Below are positions 1 through 10,297 of a stretch of 64,000 nt of DNA, piece by piece. Each line of letters begins with the position of its first letter. Positions within the stretch are counted from its first letter, which is position 1. A program made the position numbers and the translations under genes. This DNA comes from Fennellomyces sp. T-0311 (Eukaryota; Mucoromycota; Mucoromycetes; Mucorales; Lichtheimiaceae): contig JALLLT010000020.1 of the NCBI GenBank assembly GCA_025266875.1, forward strand, positions 1 through 64,000, read 5' to 3'. Below the pieces are notes generated by a model. That model saw nothing but the letters and a program-made list of their open reading frames with translations. It was not told the origin of the DNA and made no database searches.

Positions 1-3000
1 ATTCAGACCTCTCAGATCACATACCATCCTATATGATTTATCCTTTTTTGGAATTAGAATAATGGGAGAAGCCCATGGTGAGGCTGACGGGCGAATGATA
101 CCTAGTTTGCACATTCGATCCAGTTCCTTCTTTAAAAACTCCTTTTCTACTGGCGCCATCCGGTACGGCCGAGTTCGTACAGGTGTTGCATCTTCTTTTA
201 ATGGTATTTCATAAGTTAAACGCGTAGTGCGGCCTAGAGTTTCCCCATCCCAATCAAATATGTCTTGATAGGATGCCAGTAATGCAAGAAATTCCTGTCG
301 CGTTTGGGGGTCTATATTTCCAATTTCGATCATGCTTATTTGCTCCTTTGTGAGTGGTGGGAGTTTGTATTTTAACTTATCCTCAGGTTTTAGATCATCA
401 AGATTTGGTAAATAATATCCCTTACAATCATTGGTTACCGGTACTAGATTACCCAAATAAGTGTTTGTAGGCAGTGTCAACGGTTTGTCCAACATATTTA
501 AAATGGTCACACGGTAGGATTTTTCATTGTCATATAGAATCCCACTATATACATCAATCCCGGGTCCTAAAGGTTCGTCATTTTCATATACGTAGGTATT
601 GTATAGTTTCTCTTTTATGGGGACCTCGTAGGTATAGTAAGAATCAGGTTCTAATTGGATATCTTCTGTTGTTACAACTCGTATCTTATTGTTGCAAAAG
701 TTGGCATCAATTGGAACGTCATCTTTTATGGTAAAAAGTTCTTCGCCAATCCAATACTCAGAGGCTAGCATTTCATCTAATGGAGAGGAGGTTGCATTAT
801 CTGATACGAATTCTACATCTTTTTCTATATCGTATTCGGATTCACTGGATTCAGTGGAATATATAGAGCTTGTGTCTTCTGCTGTATCTTCAACTGGAGT
901 ATATGAAATTTGCTTAGGTGACTGTCGTTCACAACTTATAGGAATCGATCGCGTTGTGCCGTGATTAATCCATAATTTCTTGGACTCATAGTCAATGCGA
1001 GCACGGGCCTTAGTTAACCAGTTATTTCCAACAATTAAGTCAACCGGACAATCTGGTAGTACTTCAATGGTTATAGGTACAGGCTCTGTGAAGTCTGGTC
1101 TCAAAGGTACATGTTCTATTATACCTAACGAAGCTTGTCTATCCCCGTTTCCTAATAGGAAAACCGAAGTGGATGGTTTTGTAATTCTTAATCCAAGGCG
1201 ATCTATAAATGTCTTTGAGAGACATGTTTTTGATGCTCCCGAATCAATAAGAGCTTTGACTGGGACGGAATGTATTGCAAAATTAGCATAAAGTGCTGTT
1301 GTATAAGATAATGTGTCTTCTGGTCCTTGATTATCCAATACAGCAAGAGTTCGAGATTCCCTGCATGCTGTTATCAATTGTCTTCTCAAGGAGGGTGCGA
1401 TTGAAATTAATTGTCCAACACTTATATCGGCAGATCTGTTTAACACATCGGCAGAGATATTGTAGGGGCTTTTTTTCTGTGCCATGTATATTTTTCCACC
1501 TGCAGCTCGCTTTTTATTAGGCATAGTGCCTTTCCTCTGCTGAGGCTTTGCTTTGTCAATTATCCCAGCTGTAGATCCTTTTGTTCGTGCACCGTTATCT
1601 GAAGAAAAGGAATCCAGATCCATTCTCTCGAACTCGTTTCTAAATTTAGTCCATTGTCGACCTACTGGCGCCTTCTTAGTAGCTGTTTGCCAAATAGGTG
1701 TTTCTTCTCTTGTAAAACCTGTTCTACCAAAGGTTTGTGCAGAAGGTGGTTTAGGTAAATTCTGTATTTCTTCAGGATCTAAATCCATGTTGGCTGTCGG
1801 TGGGGTGGAAGCGTTTCTCCCATTTTCCTGTGTAACAGCCGGAACCGTGTTCCCGATATTTGTTTCTGCTGTATTTATACGATCTTTTCTTTTCCGACGT
1901 AAAGGCAATTCTTGGAAAGCCTCCTTTTTCATAGGGTTGTCTACTTTTCTTACTCTTCCAGTTTCATTTCTTGGACGCAATTCGCGTGTTGGAAATAACT
2001 CCTCATTTTTGGTTTGATAACATACTTCATCGCACTCGCTATCATACTCATTGGTTTCACTATCGTCATACGCGTTTTCTTCCAGGCGGATATATTTTTC
2101 AAGATATTCTCTATCATCGCTTTCTTCACTTGAGTCATTATTCCTAAAACAATCATTCTCTTGTGAAAAACTGATTTCTTCTTCTTCTACCAACGCAGCT
2201 ATTGTACCTGAGGGCGAGTTGGGACGAGCACGATACGGTTCTCTAAAATTTTGCTGCGGTTGGGTCGGGTAATTTGTTCTATAGTTAGGTTGACGGTTGG
2301 TTTGAAAATTACGTGGTGTCTGCTCCTCATTCATCCTACCATTTCTATGGTTATAAGGCGAATTATTCTGGTATTGCGATCTATTGTTATTGAAGCGTCG
2401 TGGCGAATTGTAGTTTCGGTTTCGGAAATCTCCAGTTCTTCGATTCTCTTCTTGGATTATTCTTCGAATCAAGGATTCGAGTTCATTATCGCCGTAACGA
2501 TCCAACTGTGGACGATGTTGAGCTGTCGAACTATATGCATTATTTGTCGACTCATGTTGATATAATTCAAGATTTTGCATTTGGCGTGTTAAGGATTCAA
2601 TAGTGGGCGATTCATTTCCTAGATCATAGGCGGGAACTCGAAGTGCGTGAGCCCTAGCTCTATCAAGGGCTTCCTTAGATGGAGCGAGCCGATCATACCA
2701 TGCAGGGGGGATTCTTTCTTCCTCCTTCATAGGAACAAAAGGATTATCTTGAGGATACAAAACAGTTCCATGTTGTCCCCTCCAATATCCGTACGCACAC
2801 AATTTATAGTTATCAAAGCTTGTGGCATTTTGCGTTTGACAGTGTTTTCTCACACGTGGCAAAAGCCCGTTCTTAAACTGAGTTTCTACAAGGATAGTGC
2901 CTTCTTTCCCATGCAAGTTTGCCATTTCCGCTCCTTGGTAAATTCTCGCAAGGAAGGTGCGTGGTGATTCATTCTCACCTTGTTTCAACCTGAAAAAGGC

Positions 3001-3363
3001 ATCCTTATATTGTTCAATAATATCTTCAGTAAGGTATTCTTCTTCGAGAAGCTTAATAAGGGCATCATAGTTGGCCTTAAGCGCGTGATTGATCCTGGTT
3101 TTAACTTGCAAATATATACGAGCGTACTTCTTCAACTGAGCCATTAAAATGTCAGCCTTTCGAGCAATATCTGTTACATTGGTAATCGTAAAATACGATT
3201 CTAAGGTTTCTTTAAAATGTCGGAAATCTTCTCCTTCATATCCGCAAAAGTCAATTAGCTTTGGTTTAAAGCAAGCGCTACTGGTGCTAACCAACACAGG
3301 TGTTCGTGCTGATTCGACTTGTGCTGAAGCTACTGGATCTTTTTCCATAGAGCTTTCCGGCAT
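1..3363 (-). CDS. gag-pol polyprotein, partial (Gag, protease, start of RT)
   Basis: I translated the minus strand from the ATG at 3361-3363 and found no stop before the window edge. The Gag region (about residues 20-230) has the retrotransposon-gag look, followed by an Asn/Arg/Gln-rich stretch and an acidic stretch. I see no CCHC zinc knuckle, which is unusual. The retropepsin-like protease begins with ALIDSGASKTCLS near residue 704 (Asp-Ser-Gly-Ala active site). The RT N-terminus near residue 1,060-1,120 shows YRMAPVEKEF, LGIIRPSASPWASPI and KKDKSYRMVCDLRGLN, typical of Ty3/gypsy RT. The frame upstream of the ATG stays open for about 30 basic codons without another ATG, so 3363 is the natural start. 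It encodes particle and replication proteins of the retrotransposon. Family confidence is high; completeness cannot be judged. Confidence 0.9.
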   Translation of the reverse strand, partial: MPESSMEKDPVASAQVESARTPVLVSTSSACFKPKLIDFCGYEGEDFRHFKETLESYFTITNVTDIARKADILMAQLKKYARIYLQVKTRINHALKANYDALIKLLEEEYLTEDIIEQYKDAFFRLKQGENESPRTFLARIYQGAEMANLHGKEGTILVETQFKNGLLPRVRKHCQTQNATSFDNYKLCAYGYWRGQHGTVLYPQDNPFVPMKEEERIPPAWYDRLAPSKEALDRARAHALRVPAYDLGNESPTIESLTRQMQNLELYQHESTNNAYSSTAQHRPQLDRYGDNELESLIRRIIQEENRRTGDFRNRNYNSPRRFNNNRSQYQNNSPYNHRNGRMNEEQTPRNFQTNRQPNYRTNYPTQPQQNFREPYRARPNSPSGTIAALVEEEEISFSQENDCFRNNDSSEESDDREYLEKYIRLEENAYDDSETNEYDSECDEVCYQTKNEELFPTRELRPRNETGRVRKVDNPMKKEAFQELPLRRKRKDRINTAETNIGNTVPAVTQENGRNASTPPTANMDLDPEEIQNLPKPPSAQTFGRTGFTREETPIWQTATKKAPVGRQWTKFRNEFERMDLDSFSSDNGARTKGSTAGIIDKAKPQQRKGTMPNKKRAAGGKIYMAQKKSPYNISADVLNRSADISVGQLISIAPSLRRQLITACRESRTLAVLDNQGPEDTLSYTTALYANFAIHSVPVKALIDSGASKTCLSKTFIDRLGLRITKPSTSVFLLGNGDRQASLGIIEHVPLRPDFTEPVPITIEVLPDCPVDLIVGNNWLTKARARIDYESKKLWINHGTTRSIPISCERQSPKQISYTPVEDTAEDTSSIYSTESSESEYDIEKDVEFVSDNATSSPLDEMLASEYWIGEELFTIKDDVPIDANFCNNKIRVVTTEDIQLEPDSYYTYEVPIKEKLYNTYVYENDEPLGPGIDVYSGILYDNEKSYRVTILNMLDKPLTLPTNTYLGNLVPVTNDCKGYYLPNLDDLKPEDKLKYKLPPLTKEQISMIEIGNIDPQTRQEFLALLASYQDIFDWDGETLGRTTRLTYEIPLKEDATPVRTRPYRMAPVEKEFLKKELDRMCKLGIIRPSASPWASPIILIPKKDKSYRMVCDLRGLN

Positions 3364-3492
3364 TATGTTTACTAGTTTGGATTTCTTTTTGGTTCTAATA
3401 GGTTGGGGTTTTCTGTGTTTATATTTTCGTCGTCTATGTGACTGAATATCGAATTATTCTCTTAGTTTATCAAGCGTGTTCTTTCTTAACGC

Positions 3493-3512
3493 CCCCTGTA
3501 GTGAGCACCAAT
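3493..3512 (-). other. Putative primer binding site of the 5' Ty3/gypsy element
   Basis: Three bases (AAT) inside the LTR end, the minus strand reads TGGTGCTCACTACAGGGG. A TGG start next to an LTR is what a tRNA 3' CCA end would pair with. I cannot name the tRNA. Confidence 0.5.
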
Positions 3513-3515
3513 TTG

Positions 3516-4058
3516 TTATGTCGCTTCTTGTATTGGTATGACACAACGGTTATTGACGAAGTTTACTTGTTCAAGATTTTCTTTATCAAATCTGAATAAA
3601 AGTTAGTAATCTACAAAAAGGTTAGTTTTAATATATCGCAGGAGTTCTTCAAAATTGGTCTTATATTCGTTGCCAATCTGCGGTGTATCCTAAAAAGAAG
3701 TTATCAAGTTGTCGATTCTTAAGGGGTAGGACGGTAAACTGATTTCGTATCAGAGAAAAGCTCTTGGTCGATTAGACTAACAAGAATTAAAAATATTTAT
3801 GATAGAAAGGACTTTATGTAGATAAAAATTTAATGTTGGGAAGAACTTCTGCTCTAACAATCATTCTACCACTCTATTTATACCTTTAGCTAAGAGAATA
3901 TTTCTTTCCAACTGATTCACTTATCCATAGCAAAATATCATCAGTTAAAAATGCTTGACGGCAGGATCCTTTCTTCCGTACAATAATTTTATATGGAGGC
4001 TGGACCAATAGAATTCAGTGTTACCCTCTTACCAGGAAGCACCAGAAATGTCGTAACA
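3516..4058 (-). repeat. 5' LTR of Ty3/gypsy element (543 bp)
   Basis: On the minus strand it starts TGTTACGACATTT and ends GCGACATAACA. It aligns over most of its length with the solo LTR at 6340-6871, sharing the segment around GGAGTTCTTCAA and the TATA-like TATAAATAGAG. The boundary at 4058 is confirmed because Harbinger coding and intron sequence resumes directly outside. Confidence 0.88.
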
Positions 4059-4625
4059 GTATATATAATTATACCTTTGCCGTGGATAGCATTCGCGAAT
4101 CGAGAAAGCTTCTGCGGTGTGAATTGGCTCTCGGCAAATTCCAACAATCCAGCGTACTTGTCGTAGAGGTAATCGATAACGCCGTTGAAGATGATGCAAA
4201 GGGCAGTCTCTGACCGATCAAACAGGTTGTCCATGTCACAGTAACGTTGCGGATATGCTAGTCGACGCAGACAAATTGCCATTGCTTCTTCTGTTGGGAC
4301 TCGAAAACGAGAATGGATGCTATCTTCATTGAAAATGAGAGATGGCGGTAGCTCCATTACTTCAATGATTTTTCTGATCTGTTGATCCACTCAGAAGTTA
4401 ATATTTGAAGGAAGTTAACAACTTGAGAACTAGCTCAAGATTTCTGTTTTTACGTACCTGTGCCTTTGTAAAGCGAAACTTTTTGAGACACTTTTCGTCC
4501 GTAATGCTGTCTAAGTTGAATGCCTTTCTTGGTTCTCTCGCAGCGAACTGTCTATAAATACTGCGCGCCAACAGAGTTTCAAGATTAACAAGGTTCTGGT
4601 CAAGAATCTCAGCATAGGTGGACAT
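4059..4625 (-). pseudogene. PIF/Harbinger transposase N-terminal fragment (exons 1-2)
   Basis: Exon 1 runs from the ATG at 4625 to 4458. A GTACGT donor and a CAG acceptor join it to exon 2 (4378-4075), giving FRFTKAQ then IRKIIEVMELPPSL, which matches the N-terminal fold of fungal DDE_Tnp_4 transposases. A second donor (GTATAA) follows at 4074. About 15 bp into that intron the Ty3/gypsy LTR begins, so the catalytic domain is cut away. The copy at 54080-54786 is a close relative and retains one more exon with the first catalytic Asp. Unlike that copy, both visible exons here have no stop and the first donor site is intact. Non-functional because truncated. Confidence 0.8.
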
Positions 4626-4839
4626 GGTTGAATATATAAAAAATGGAAGAGAAAGAGGTGAAAAAAAGTCAACTACAATATGACAACTGCTATTGTGCTT
4701 TTAGTAGATAAGCCTCTTCTGTGCAACTGTTCTTTCTTTATTTGTAGCAGCAGAGCCTGCCTCTTTCAAATCCAGATAACACACCGTAAATGGCAGGTAA
4801 CACATTAAAATTCAATTTTGCAAAGTCCTAAAACCCTCT
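4059..4839 (-). mobile_element. Harbinger element remnant, 5' end with TIR
   Basis: The outer end at 4800-4839, read inward, is AGAGGGTTTTAGGACTTTG. This is the same terminal repeat found at both ends of the Harbinger element 47148-55161. The left part is lost beneath the Ty3/gypsy insertion at 4058. Confidence 0.75.
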
Positions 4840-4928
4840 ATTCATGAACTTTTATACTTATAGAAAGATCAAATTGATAAAATAATACATAAGTAAAATA
4901 TCAGCATAAGTGTGTTTATAGAAAGAAT

Positions 4929-6140
4929 GGATGGTATTCAAAATTCTATTCAGAATAAAATAAACGATGTAACACAAGGATGTGCTACGATTGCATAACC
5001 AGTTTATACAAAATGGTATTCAAAACGTTTATTTTATTTTATTACTATGGGTTATTCACCCCTACCATTGCCAATTCCTCCCCTTTACTCTGCCATTGCC
5101 CATTCACCCGTGGCTCAAGGTATACTTTCCATATCTAGCTGATCTTCATCTCAGCGACACGAAAATTATGCAATCTGAAGATTACACGCAAGATCAGAGA
5201 ACGTGCGGTATCGTTGGCTGGCAATGAGAGCTTCAATTGTTGGAATCCTGATTGAACCGATCGCATACCCCATTCGCTTTTTCTATCTGAAAAGGTCAAT
5301 GATACAGTAAAAAGAAAAGCAATCTTTGTTGAACACGGTCAAACGATAAAAAAGGAAAAAGAAGTCGATTCGGCCAAGACATCTAAAAGAAGAGTACACA
5401 CACTGGCGCGCTCACTCGATACCAGTCCAGTACTTCTCACTTCAATTACTAATCTATCGTTCTTCACTTTAATTACGATATGCTGAAATACTTAAGCTAC
5501 TGTCCTTGTCAGTGTATCCACGGAAGCAAAAGGTATATAAGCCATACATTTGAACAGCGTAAATATTCAAGTACCATTCATCCATTTTTACTACTAAAAC
5601 TTTCATGCTGCCCTTGTTCCATTAACCATGCTTGCCAAGTGGCTTGCGACACCGCAAATGCAACCACAGGCGGAAAGCAACCCTTTGGGATTGGGTGTAA
5701 GTACTTGAAGGAAAAAAAAAGTGAAGAAACTTACGTGCATTTATAGAACTTGACACTTCTTATATCGTTAGTTCAGAAACTCAACCACAAGGTAGATCGC
5801 CTAGGTGATGACATTTTGTCTTTGGACTCATCTTTCTCGCTTCTCTGTGAGGTGGTACTTCGTTGTTAGTTTTTAGTTTTTTTTTCTCTGTATTTCACAT
5901 ATTATTTTATGTTTATATAACAGGTGGAAATGGAGTACCCTCCCCCCCACCCCATAAATTTTTTTGGTTATGATGAATAAACACTATGTTGTGGGCGGAG
6001 AAACAATGTTTATAGGACTTGATTTTAGAGTTTATAGAGGGGGTAGTAAGGTTTATTTTCGTTCCAATTAGGAAACGTGGCACCGAGGCACCGTTTATTT
6101 TATTTTATTCAGGGCGAATAACGAATTTTGAATACCATCC
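4929..6140 (+). mobile_element. Internally deleted Harbinger derivative (MITE-like, 1.21 kb)
   Basis: Both ends carry the inverted repeat GGATGGTATTCAAAATTC and are flanked by AAT (4926-4928 and 6141-6143). The sequence equals the two ends of the full-length element 49653-52694: 4929-5272 matches the transposase 3' end, 5275-5590 the central promoter region, and 5590-5900 the end of the Myb/SANT-like gene. Most of the transposase and the Myb coding region are deleted. Short ORFs inside (4982-5227, 5480-5746) are relics of those genes. A nearly identical copy lies inverted at 52787-53997. Confidence 0.88.
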
Positions 6141-7085
6141 AATATTCTCATATGGGTGTGTATGTGAGAAAAATATAATCCTGTGTGTGTGTGAAAAGAA
6201 TATTCTCATATAAGTGTGTATGTGAGAAAAATATCATCCTATATGTGTGTGTGGAAAGAACGTTATCATATGAGTGTGTATGTAAGAAACATATCATCAT
6301 ATGCGTGTGTGTATGAGAAGAATATTATCATATGAGTGTTGTTACGACGTTTTTGGTTCTCAAGGGAAGCTGATAGTCGTTGTGACACTAACTTCCTAAT
6401 TAAGTTCAGATAAATGTCAAGTCCAGACATATATCAAAATCCAAATACTTGCCAAGATCCAGATTCTGTCCGATATCCAGATATGATTGAAAACCTATAT
6501 TTTATAAAAAGTCCAGATATAAGAAATTGTATAGACTAGATAAGTGTCTGAGGAAAGGTATAAATAGAGCGTGTCAGTTATCTGTAAAGCTTAGTTCTTC
6601 CCAACATAAAGTTTTCCCTACATAAACTTCTTTTTATCTTAAACCTTCTGTCCTATCTCATCGAGAATCGACAATTGATAATTCCTTTTTAGGATATCAC
6701 CGCAGTTTGGCAACGAATATAAGACCAATTCTTGAAGAACTCCTGCGTATATTAACACTGACTTTTGTAGGTTACTAAATTTTACATAGAATCTTGATAA
6801 GAAATAATTTGAGACAATTCGTTATTGTCAAATTTTATTTGTGTCCAAGTCATACAAAAACCGACATAACAGTGTGTATGTGAGAAAATATCATCATATG
6901 TTTGTGTATGGGAATAAAATCATCATATGAGTGTGTATGTGAGAAACGTATCATCATATATGTGTGTGTGTGGGAAGAATATTATCATATGAGTGTGTAT
7001 GGGAAGAATATTATCATATGTTTGTGTATGGGAAGAATAAGTCATTGTCTGTGTAATTGTGTATTTGTGGGAAAAATATATTATA
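6141..7085 (+). repeat. GTGTGTATG-rich minisatellite interrupted by a solo LTR
   Basis: Units of about 31 bp resembling ATCATATGAGTGTGTATGTG followed by AGAAAAAT repeat before 6340 and resume after 6871. ORFs in this stretch (for example 6902-7132 and its antisense) are repeat translations, not genes. Confidence 0.8.
6340..6871 (+). repeat. Solo LTR, same Ty3/gypsy family as 3516-4058
   Basis: Begins TGTTACGACGTTTTTGG and ends CCGACATAACA. It is bounded by GTGT (or AGTGT counting one ambiguous base) on both sides. The TATA-like motif TATAAATAGAG lies near the middle. Same orientation as the minisatellite strand; probably left by LTR-LTR recombination. Confidence 0.85.
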
Positions 7086-7188
7086 AAGCTAGTATAGGAA
7101 GACATATTGATTACAAATCTAAACAGCTGTAAAAGGTATATAAATGGTGGTAAGATGCTTTATGCTTAGACTATATTACTTTTCAACT

Positions 7189-8446
7189 ATGCCTTTACCC
7201 ACTATTCGTGAATTTGCTGCTACTATCACTACTGCTGATCAAGCATTTGAGTAAGAACAGATAAAATTACAATAGCGCCAAAATAACTAATAAGCTTAAT
7301 AGATTTTTAAGACAACAGGGTGCTTTTGCTACTGAAGTTCGTTGTAGATATGGTACTGTTATGCAACCTTGGATTCGCCTGTCCAAAAGGGTGCTTTACT
7401 GGCGCTGTACTAGTAGCTGTGGTTGTAGAAGATCTAGCAAGTCATCTACTACAACATCTTACTTTTACAATCGAAAGGCAGATATCCGTGATATACTTTG
7501 GACTATTCATGGGTTTATTGGTCGTAGTAGCCTTCAGACATTATTACATATGACAAGGCTAAATCAGCGTACAATCTCTTCTATTATTTTTGACCTTTAT
7601 TTGGTAATGCTTGAGGATATTACTGATGAAGACATTACTCTTGGTATGTATTAGTTTATGTTATAATGAAATTTACTTATTTACATATAATATAATAGGA
7701 GGAGATGGCGTAACTGAGGTGCAAGTTGATGAAAGCAAGTTTGGCAAGCGCAAATACCACTCTGGACATCGAGTTGAAGGTGTATGGGTCTTTGGAATGG
7801 TAGAAAATCGCAATGGCCAGGCTGGAAAAGTGTTTTTTGCTACTGTTCCTAATCTGGAAGGTCCTACACTGCGCTCATTAATCCATCGATATGTTCAAAC
7901 TGGCACACCAATCAACACTGATTGTCATCGTTCATATATGGCATTGCGTTCTGAAGGAGTTAACCATCGAGCTGTAAATCATGAACTTGGTTATGCTACT
8001 GAGAATCACAGTATTGGTCATACTGATGGTGATCAGATGTTTAATACCAATATGATTGAAGGTAAACTATTTTAGTTTGCATGCTCTATATATACTAATT
8101 TGCCTTTAATACTTTAGGGATGTGGAGAGCACTGAAGGATGTTATTAGACATCGTCATCGAACCGTCGCTACTTGTCCATGGAAACTACTGGAGTATATT
8201 TGGCGACGAAAACATGCTGGACATCAGTGGGAAAGCATATTTCAAAACCTTGGTGCTACATCATTTGATGATTATGCCAGAGAAAGAATAGTTGATATTG
8301 AAGATTCTTTACCAACTCGTGTTCCTGGAGACTATACACGCTTTCTTGCTCCAAATGAAAGTACACAAATTAATAGTTTGGATTTGCATGCTGATGATGA
8401 CTCAAGTGACAGTGAGTCTGACTCTGATAATGACAGGTACTTATAA
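7189..8446 (+). CDS. ISXO2/IS1595 (Merlin-like) DDE transposase, four exons
   Basis: Exons 7189-7250, 7312-7643, 7699-8061 and 8118-8446 join in phase to about 361 residues with no stop. The N-terminus has a short leader (MPLPTIREFAAT) and a degenerate Cys-containing segment (residues ~30-50). The middle holds the ISXO2 signature: VQVDESKFGKRKY (first Asp), INTDCHRSY (second Asp) and NTNMIEGMWRALK (Asn-x-x-Glu). The C-terminus is acidic and Ser/Asp-rich. Eukaryotic relatives are Merlin transposons, which cut and paste DNA in the nucleus. I could not find convincing terminal inverted repeats, so it may be a stranded or domesticated copy. All splice sites are canonical, unlike most neighbours, which suggests recent activity or selection. 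Confidence 0.82.
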
Positions 8447-8774
8447 CTCTATTATATACTTCAAGTTCTAAAACGTTCAACATAGTGAATACCTTCCATC
8501 GTTATCTGAAAGACTAGGAAATATTACTAGAGCTTAGTGATTTATATTTTTCTGCTTGTATTTTATAACTATCAATATATCGACTACTGTTAATATCTGG
8601 TTTTAACTATAACTGTTTCTTTAAAAATTATTGGACTAGTTGTTTTTAAACACGCAGAACGTCATGAGTTTTTCTTCTTTTGGAATTCTGTTTTATGTTC
8701 TGAGATGCCAAGATGCGTGGTAACATGTGGTCCAAATATGGTAACGGTGTGACTGCTAGTTCAGGCGCTATCGC
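8447..8774. other. Spacer, nothing recognised
   Basis: AT-rich sequence between the ISXO2-type gene and the Tc1 remnant. I found no Tc1 left terminus (TTGGATTTTTCC) here, so the following element lacks its 5' end. Confidence 0.5.
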
Positions 8775-9854
8775 GTGGGACCTATAATACACATTAGCCC
8801 CGACAAGGATATCGTACACTTGATCGATACCATCCAAGAGTATGCTCTTAGCGCTGCTGCGGCTGCGGCGAAAGTCATAATGCCAGAGCGAACTGCTCAA
8901 AGGTATTGGGGGTACTTCCGTGATGGCGAGCCTTACCTCCCAAGCATACGAAAGCAGAGAGCCAAGAAAAGGGACCCTACCTTACTCCAGCAACACACAC
9001 AGTACCTGGAGCAGCTGTACGATAAAGACCCGACTACGACGCTTGGCCAAGCACAGGAATTCCTCTTCAAGTCATTCAACATTGCAATCACGCAAAGTGG
9101 TCTCCAAAAGCACTTGGTGAAGCATTGTGGGCTCACTATGAAGAAGATCGAACCTGTGTCAGAAGCCCGAAACTCCCCCCAGACAATTAAGACTCGCATG
9201 AACTGGGCGTTCGACATCACGAAACGGGGCCTTAACTACGAAGAATGCATTTTCATCGATGAGGCCGGTTTCAACATGCATATCCAAAGGTGTTTCGGTC
9301 GATCGAAGAAGGGTAAGCCAGCCAAAGCTTTGGTGCCGAAGACGAGAGGCGCGACGATCACGATCTTGGGTGCGATTTGTGGCGAGGGTGTCATCAATTT
9401 GTCGTTGCGAAAGCCGCAACTTGTCACTGGCACCAAGAAGAGAAAACTGGGCTCGGACAAGAAGGAAACCATCAAGGTTGGAACGCGTGCCGAACATTTC
9501 TTGGAATTCATCAAGACCGTGATGAATGTGGTTCTGGAGAATGACCTCAAGCACAGAATTATTGTGCTGGATAATAAAACGATCCACCACACAAAAGAGG
9601 TGGCAGCCACGGTCAAAGAATACGGCTTTGAGTTTCTCTTCCTCCCTCCCTACTCACCGGTGGCAAATCCGATCGAATTGTTTTGGTCAAAGCTGAAGAG
9701 TGGTGTCAAGAGGCATACTTTGACTTCCACTGACACCCTCACCCCAAGGATCATCAACTCCGCACACCTGATCACCAGCCAAGATTGCAAAGGATGGATC
9801 AAGCATGCCAAGAGTTACATCCCACGGTTTCTGATGGAAGAGCAGATGCTCTAA
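8775..9854 (+). CDS. Tc1/mariner (DDE_3) transposase, 5'-truncated
   Basis: The open frame encodes about 359 residues; its first codon is GTG, and homology to the second copy starts only at DKDIVHLI, so the true first exon (AT-hook region in the other copy) is missing. Domains in order: helix-turn-helix DKDIVHLI...SAQRYW-like (residues ~10-50), a second HTH-like region with LQKHLVKHCGLT (~105-120), then the DDE_3 core with IFIDEAGFN (first Asp), IIVLDNKTIHH (second Asp) and SPVANPIELFW (Glu). The relative at 41003-41649 has NATIHH where this copy has NKTIHH next to the second Asp. The catalytic frame is open, but with no 5' exon and no left TIR it is probably immobile. Confidence 0.85.
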   Translation: MGPIIHISPDKDIVHLIDTIQEYALSAAAAAAKVIMPERTAQRYWGYFRDGEPYLPSIRKQRAKKRDPTLLQQHTQYLEQLYDKDPTTTLGQAQEFLFKSFNIAITQSGLQKHLVKHCGLTMKKIEPVSEARNSPQTIKTRMNWAFDITKRGLNYEECIFIDEAGFNMHIQRCFGRSKKGKPAKALVPKTRGATITILGAICGEGVINLSLRKPQLVTGTKKRKLGSDKKETIKVGTRAEHFLEFIKTVMNVVLENDLKHRIIVLDNKTIHHTKEVAATVKEYGFEFLFLPPYSPVANPIELFWSKLKSGVKRHTLTSTDTLTPRIINSAHLITSQDCKGWIKHAKSYIPRFLMEEQML

Positions 9855-10155
9855 TGTTTTCTTTTTCTAAGATAAAGGTTCCACTTTCATGTGTGGCGGG
9901 AACAAGCAGGCGCATAATTTTTTTTGGGCATAGCCGCCATGATCGTTTTAAACATCTGCCAAGTGTTAAAATGCAGAGCCGCCTTAATGAAATTAACAAC
10001 TACCGCCATAATGTAAAAAACAACTGCCGCCATAATGTAAAAAACAGCTGCCGCCATAATGTGAAAGACATCATGAGCCTTTGAGCCGCCAAAAAAAAAT
10101 TTATGACCCGCCAAGTTTGAAAAAAATAGTCCGCCATGTTACAGGAAAAATCCAA
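9855..10155 (+). repeat. 3' terminal repeat of the Tc1/mariner remnant
   Basis: It ends GGAAAAATCCAA followed by TA (10156-10157), matching the terminus of the large Tc1 element at 41961. The interior has several spaced CCGCCATAATGTAAAA-type subrepeats, shared with the TIRs 20879-21211 and 41629-41961 but clearly diverged. Confidence 0.75.
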
Positions 10156-10297
10156 TAACAATGGTTACACATCACACACATTTAAGGTTTCAGGCAGCTT
10201 CAGATATCCACGGATATCGCAGATATTGCGGACACTCTCTTTTCGTGAGGGTACACGGCCCACTTGTACTTGTTTATTTTTTTTTCTAATTTACTTA

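Larger units (their letters stand above)
1..4058 (-). mobile_element. Ty3/gypsy LTR retrotransposon, 5' half (cut by window edge)
   Basis: The element is read on the minus strand: 5' LTR 4058-3516, primer-binding-site-like sequence at 3512-3493, then a continuous gag-protease-RT frame from 3363 to the left edge. Gag, protease, RT in that order with integrase still to come fits Ty3/gypsy; the RT/RNaseH/integrase remainder and the 3' LTR lie outside the window. The element interrupts a Harbinger transposase fragment whose sequence resumes at 4059. The outer target-site duplication would start GTATA (4059-4063) but its partner is not visible. The frame is undamaged over more than 1,100 codons, so this is probably a recent insertion. 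A solo LTR of the same family is at 6340-6871. Confidence 0.9.

Noticed and set aside
6141..7085. Possible CRISPR-like spaced repeats
   Set aside because: Units are contiguous, degenerate and GT-rich with no unique spacers, no cas genes, and the setting is eukaryotic.
7320..7553. Alternative hydrophobic ORF overlapping the ISXO2-type exon 2
   Set aside because: Splicing with the TTTTTAAG acceptor gives the conserved transposase frame; this frame has no supporting motif.
9159..9616. Antisense ORFs across the Tc1 transposase
   Set aside because: They are shadows of the DDE_3 coding frame; same for the antisense ORFs at 41098-41700.
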